DNA of 9,749 bases from positions 1 to 9,749 of the forward strand of contig JAXJQF010000142.1 in NCBI GenBank assembly GCA_036311285.1. The letters are read 5' to 3'. A model generated the notes under the pieces. It saw only the letters and a program-made list of their open reading frames with translations. It ran no database searches and was not told where the DNA came from. The number at the start of each line of letters is the position of its first letter. Position 1 is the first letter of the stretch. The translations under genes and the position numbers were made by a program. Positions 7,249 to 9,749 of this stretch are shown here, one piece after another. This stretch comes from JAXJQF01 sp036311285 (GTDB lineage: Bacteria; Pseudomonadota; Gammaproteobacteria; Enterobacterales; Succinivibrionaceae).

Positions 7249-7279
7249 TTGTAAATATTTAAAAAATCTGTGATATTAT
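7249..7279 (+). promoter_or_regulatory. Candidate extended -10 promoter for the 600-aa gene
   Basis: TGATATTAT (7271-7279) has the TGn extension directly before TATTAT. A possible -35, TTGTAA (7249-7254), is 19 bases upstream, longer than ideal. A start near 7286 would give a leader of about 135 nt that includes the palindrome at 7345-7356. Confidence 0.3.
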
Positions 7280-7344
7280 ACAGTAATTTTTTAGAAGTAG
7301 ATCAAAAATTGTTCTATATTAACAAAAATTATACATAAAGACGT

Positions 7345-7356
7345 TTATACGTATAA
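7345..7356. repeat. Perfect 12-bp palindrome TTATACGTATAA
   Basis: A perfect self-complementary 12-mer lies 64 bases before the ATG of the 600-aa gene and six bases upstream of a GATAAT box (7363-7368). It is a possible binding site for a dimeric regulator. In AT-rich DNA short palindromes arise easily, but the central ACGT makes this one less trivial. Confidence 0.35.
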
Positions 7357-7420
7357 GCACTAGATAATGACAACTTGATTACATTTTGTATAGTAGTATC
7401 TTTAACGGAGCCATTTGTTT

Positions 7421-9223
7421 ATGTTTAGTAATGTTTTCAATGATTGTAATATTACTAATGATTCTGATAATAATGAAAAATGTAATTTCAGTAGTGATAG
7501 TGTCATCAAAAAAGTTTATGATTCATATAAGCCTTTAAATTTCTATGAGTTCTTAGAGGATTTAGACAAAAACATTGTCAATACAAAGTATGCTAAGAAA
7601 CAAAAACTAAAATTAATTGAAAATGATTTTAGAACCTATGCAAATTCCATTTTACCAATATTAAAAACACCAGGTTTAGTGTTGTTAATAGTTTTATCTA
7701 AATATGTATATAACATTGAAGCTTTATGTAAGTCAGATAATAAAGATGAAGAAAAAGATAGAGACACTGATATAGATACTAGTATGACTAACGAAAATAT
7801 GTGCGTAAAGAATACTAGCAGTGACTTTATTGATTTAACTAAAAGTAGCTGTAACTGTACTTGCTCTAGTGTTGATAGTTACAAATCTAGTGATGAAATT
7901 AAAGTATTAACTGGTTTAAATTCTCTTGATAATAGAAGAGAAGAGTCTTTTGATTTAAATTATTTCAATGATTTCATAATCCCTCAAGCTTTCGCTTTTG
8001 AAAAACATATTTTTGAAGATACTGAGGTAAGTGAAGAAGTAAAAGCAAGACATAAAGGCGAGTTTAAATGCATAAGTGTTAATTCATTAAGCTCTTTAAG
8101 TTTGTATAGAAAAGCAGTTTACTATTCATTAAACAATGATTTTTATTCATTAAAGGAACCATTGTTTGCTTTAGATTTATTAAATTTAAACTTCGACAAT
8201 AAATGTATTGAATATGGATATGATGTTTTAATGAAGAGACATGTGTGTCCACGTATTTATGATTTATTTACTAAACTTCCTATTTTGCATTCGTGTATCT
8301 ATGAAAAAGATATGTTTAGCTATATTACTAATGCATCTTCAGTTGTAAAAATAACGGAACGTTATTATTTCGACATTCTAAGGAAACGAATTGACTTAAA
8401 GGTTGTAGAATCTGTTTATGATATCGCTTTAAAAGAATTGATGATATCTGAATTTGAAAACAAGGAAAGTGAAGGTTCTTTACTTGTTTTTACTAAATCT
8501 CTAGATAACTTAGGTATCTCTTTTCATACAGGTATAAAGATCGTTTCCATGTTATTTGAAGAAATAGATCAAGCAAATGTTAAGAGAAGATTAGAAAAGA
8601 AGTTTAAGCCTATATTTGAGTTAACTTCATCAGTTGAGCTAGTAGATAAGAAACGTATAAGAAAGCTTAGTGAAATTAAGAATCTAAGTAGCTTAGAAAT
8701 TGATTTTGTTCGTTTCTTTACTATTGTGTATTTAAGTCTTGGAAGTTTTAAGTTAAAGAGTGTTAACTCCTTAGCTTCTTCTAATTTTCCGTCGCTATTA
8801 ACCCTAGATGAAGATATAGAGATTTTAAATTACCAAAATTCAGCTTCGAAACTTAACTTAGGTAACCAAGACGAAATCTTTGACTTAGGAAATTATGCGT
8901 TAATCAATAAATTTAAGGAAAGTCAGTTGATTACCACAAAAGAAAATTTTCAGTTCCAAGCAAAGATGTATTCTAAGATAATTGAGAAGTTGCAATCTGA
9001 CGCTAAGTTTAAAAATTATAACTTTAAGCCTTTATCTTCTCGTACAGTTGTAAGTATTAAAGGCATTGAACCCATGAGAGTATTATTAAGTATTTCCATT
9101 GTAAAAAGAACCTTGGATCAATGTTCTTGTATGAAGGAAATTAGAAAGGATAATGTAGCTGAGAATTTAATTCTACTTGCCTTAGAAAGATTGAATGATG
9201 GCAATTTAATGTTAGTCGTGTAA
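7421..9223 (+). CDS. Uncharacterised 600-aa protein, divergent partner of the 496-aa protein
   Basis: No known family is recognised. ATG 7421 is chosen because GGAG (7407-7410) lies ten bases upstream; a TTG at 7415 is only four bases from it. The N-terminal region (about 25-100) is helical with a hydrophobic patch PGLVLLIVLSKYVYN (84-98). Next is a long acidic, Ser/Asn/Thr-rich linker (about 103-165) containing a cysteine cluster CNCTC (144-148). The following helical region carries PRIYDLFTKLP (277-287), SVYDIALKEL (331-340), TKSLDNLGISF (358-368) and DKKRIRK (409-415). These occur in the same order and at similar spacing as in the 496-aa protein, suggesting common ancestry. A short hydrophobic run, FVRFFTIVYLSLGSF (429-443), aligns with that protein's first hydrophobic segment. 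A Cys pair CSC (568-570) is near the end. No catalytic motif or signal peptide is evident. Codon use is AT-rich, like the region as a whole. Confidence 0.85.
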   Translation: MFSNVFNDCNITNDSDNNEKCNFSSDSVIKKVYDSYKPLNFYEFLEDLDKNIVNTKYAKKQKLKLIENDFRTYANSILPILKTPGLVLLIVLSKYVYNIEALCKSDNKDEEKDRDTDIDTSMTNENMCVKNTSSDFIDLTKSSCNCTCSSVDSYKSSDEIKVLTGLNSLDNRREESFDLNYFNDFIIPQAFAFEKHIFEDTEVSEEVKARHKGEFKCISVNSLSSLSLYRKAVYYSLNNDFYSLKEPLFALDLLNLNFDNKCIEYGYDVLMKRHVCPRIYDLFTKLPILHSCIYEKDMFSYITNASSVVKITERYYFDILRKRIDLKVVESVYDIALKELMISEFENKESEGSLLVFTKSLDNLGISFHTGIKIVSMLFEEIDQANVKRRLEKKFKPIFELTSSVELVDKKRIRKLSEIKNLSSLEIDFVRFFTIVYLSLGSFKLKSVNSLASSNFPSLLTLDEDIEILNYQNSASKLNLGNQDEIFDLGNYALINKFKESQLITTKENFQFQAKMYSKIIEKLQSDAKFKNYNFKPLSSRTVVSIKGIEPMRVLLSISIVKRTLDQCSCMKEIRKDNVAENLILLALERLNDGNLMLVV

Positions 9224-9471
9224 GAAAGCATATAGGTTTGCAATATAATCTATTTCTATTAGTAATATTGTGTTAGTCGTTTTACTTTTAAAAGAGTATA
9301 TAGCTTGATTGATTAGACTAGAAAGTATTGAACCTTGGTTTATTACAGAGGGATTAAAATATTCTTATTGTTTAAGTTGAGTTTTATGATTGATGTTTAA
9401 AATTTGGGTTTTATATAAGCTGATATTAGAATGCTTGTAAGTTTTTGGTAAAAATACTAAAAATATTAATT

Positions 9472-9511
9472 ACTCAAGTTTCCTACTTGAAAACAAGTGG
9501 GACACTTGAGT
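9472..9511. repeat. Strong inverted repeat / hairpin, 18-bp stem with AAAA loop
   Basis: ACTCAAGTTTCCTACTTG (9472-9489) pairs with CAAGTGGGACACTTGAGT (9494-9511). Sixteen pairs are Watson-Crick, one is G-T and one is a mismatch, around a four-A loop. There is no T-run on either side, so it is not a textbook terminator, though it could stop transcription or block exonuclease reading from the 600-aa gene. Each arm itself contains CAAGT/ACTTG, so the element is internally repetitive, as REP-type palindromes often are. Confidence 0.75.
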
Positions 9512-9564
9512 TAAATTACTGACAAATGAACTGAATGGTAAATGTTTATAGTAAGTTTCGTTCA

Positions 9565-9577
9565 TTATCACTGATAA
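9565..9577. promoter_or_regulatory. Operator-like dyad TTATCA-C-TGATAA
   Basis: A perfect 6-1-6 dyad overlaps the -35 element of the downstream promoter, the typical position of a repressor operator. The regulator is unknown, and function is inferred from symmetry and position only. Confidence 0.4.
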
Positions 9578-9599
9578 AAATTCTATGCTATGTTACAAT
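9571..9599 (+). promoter_or_regulatory. Sigma-70 promoter of the second AAA-ATPase-like gene
   Basis: CTGATA (9571-9576, four of six matches to TTGACA), 17-base spacer, then TACAAT (9594-9599, five of six matches) with a TG extension at 9591-9592. Expected start near 9606, followed by AAGAGG (9619-9624) and ATG 9634. Confidence 0.5.
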
Positions 9600-9633
9600 T
9601 AGAATACTATGAAGTTCTAAGAGGTTAAGTGTT

Positions 9634-9749
9634 ATGGGAAATATTCTGAATCCTTCGGAGAATAATAGTTTTATAAAACTAGCAAATTCAAAAAAGTATT
9701 TATTTGTTGATAAAACTGATTTTATTGAACATATCAACGAAAGAATAAA
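9634..9749 (+). CDS. AAA-ATPase-like / PD-(D/E)XK family protein, N-terminal fragment (3' end outside window)
   Basis: The first 38 codons of a gene running off the window. MGNILNPSENNSFIKLANSK followed by KYLFVDKTDFI (residues 21-31) matches the N-terminus of AAA-ATPase_like (DUF1703-linked) proteins, where a short N-terminal segment leads to the conserved Y-x-DKT-x-x-I motif just before the ATPase domain. AAGAGG nine bases upstream supports the ATG. It has its own promoter with an operator-like dyad. Walker motifs and the nuclease domain would lie beyond the window, so completeness cannot be judged. It belongs to the same family as the gene cut at the left edge. Confidence 0.8.
   Translation, partial: MGNILNPSENNSFIKLANSKKYLFVDKTDFIEHINERI

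Larger units (their letters stand above)
6738..7420. other. Long AT-rich divergent intergenic region
   Basis: This 683-base region separates two divergently transcribed unknown genes, much more than two simple promoters need. I see no ORF of coding quality, no tRNA and no recognised riboswitch. It holds small inverted repeats: TGTGCA/TGCACA around 6940-6960, a 6-bp stem TGGAGT (7007-7012) / ACTCCA (7022-7027), and a perfect 12-bp palindrome at 7345-7356. Candidate promoters point outward at both ends. Runs of A and T dominate, as in curved or nucleoid-silenced DNA. Confidence 0.55.
9224..9633. other. Intergenic region before the second AAA-ATPase-like gene
   Basis: This 410-base AT-rich spacer contains no credible ORF. 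It holds a perfect 10-bp palindrome CTTTTAAAAG (9285-9294), a strong 18-bp hairpin (9472-9511), and the promoter/operator region of the next gene (9565-9599). No T-tailed terminator was found immediately after the 600-aa gene. Confidence 0.55.

Noticed and set aside
7415..7417. TTG as the start of the 600-aa gene
   Set aside because: It lies only four bases after GGAG; ATG at 7421 has better spacing and is the commoner start codon.

Overview
The window is AT-rich DNA that looks like a gammaproteobacterial chromosome. The HtpG is of the proteobacterial type, with a candidate sigma-32 promoter in front of it. The AAA-ATPase/PD-(D/E)XK gene family at both ends is often expanded in gut and rumen anaerobes. 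Succinivibrionaceae would fit, but that is an inference and not a demonstrated placement.

Layout. Positions 1-768 hold the 3' end of an AAA-ATPase-like/PD-(D/E)XK (DUF1703-type) gene cut by the window start. An AT-rich spacer (769-1253) carries a candidate heat-shock promoter for htpG (1254-3167), which encodes a complete Hsp90 chaperone and ends at a strong two-tier hairpin terminator (3201-3266). A compact accessory islet follows (about 3291-5187), bounded by two exact copies of a 22-bp sequence. It holds a decayed DUF262/GmrSD-type gene with two frameshifts and several in-frame stops, an intact RhuM-family gene (3930-4940), and a degenerate remnant resembling a minimal nucleotidyltransferase (4989-5150). 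RhuM has visibly different codon use from htpG and is the only intact gene left in the islet.

The right half (5247-9223) is a divergent pair of unrecognised genes, 496 aa on the minus strand and 600 aa on the plus strand, separated by 683 bases of very AT-rich DNA. By eye the two proteins share a collinear series of short motifs with steadily growing offset over about 200-300 residues, so I suggest they are distant paralogues. They match no family I know, and this pair is the best candidate here for something undescribed.

The right end holds a strong 18-bp hairpin (9472-9511), then a promoter whose -35 box lies in a perfect dyad (9565-9577), then the first 38 codons of a second AAA-ATPase-like gene (9634-9749). 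The accessory content (nuclease-type ATPases, DUF262, RhuM, nucleotidyltransferase remnant, unknown pair) suggests a region that gains and loses defence-like or selfish genes around the housekeeping htpG. No tRNA, rRNA, CRISPR array or transposase was seen.
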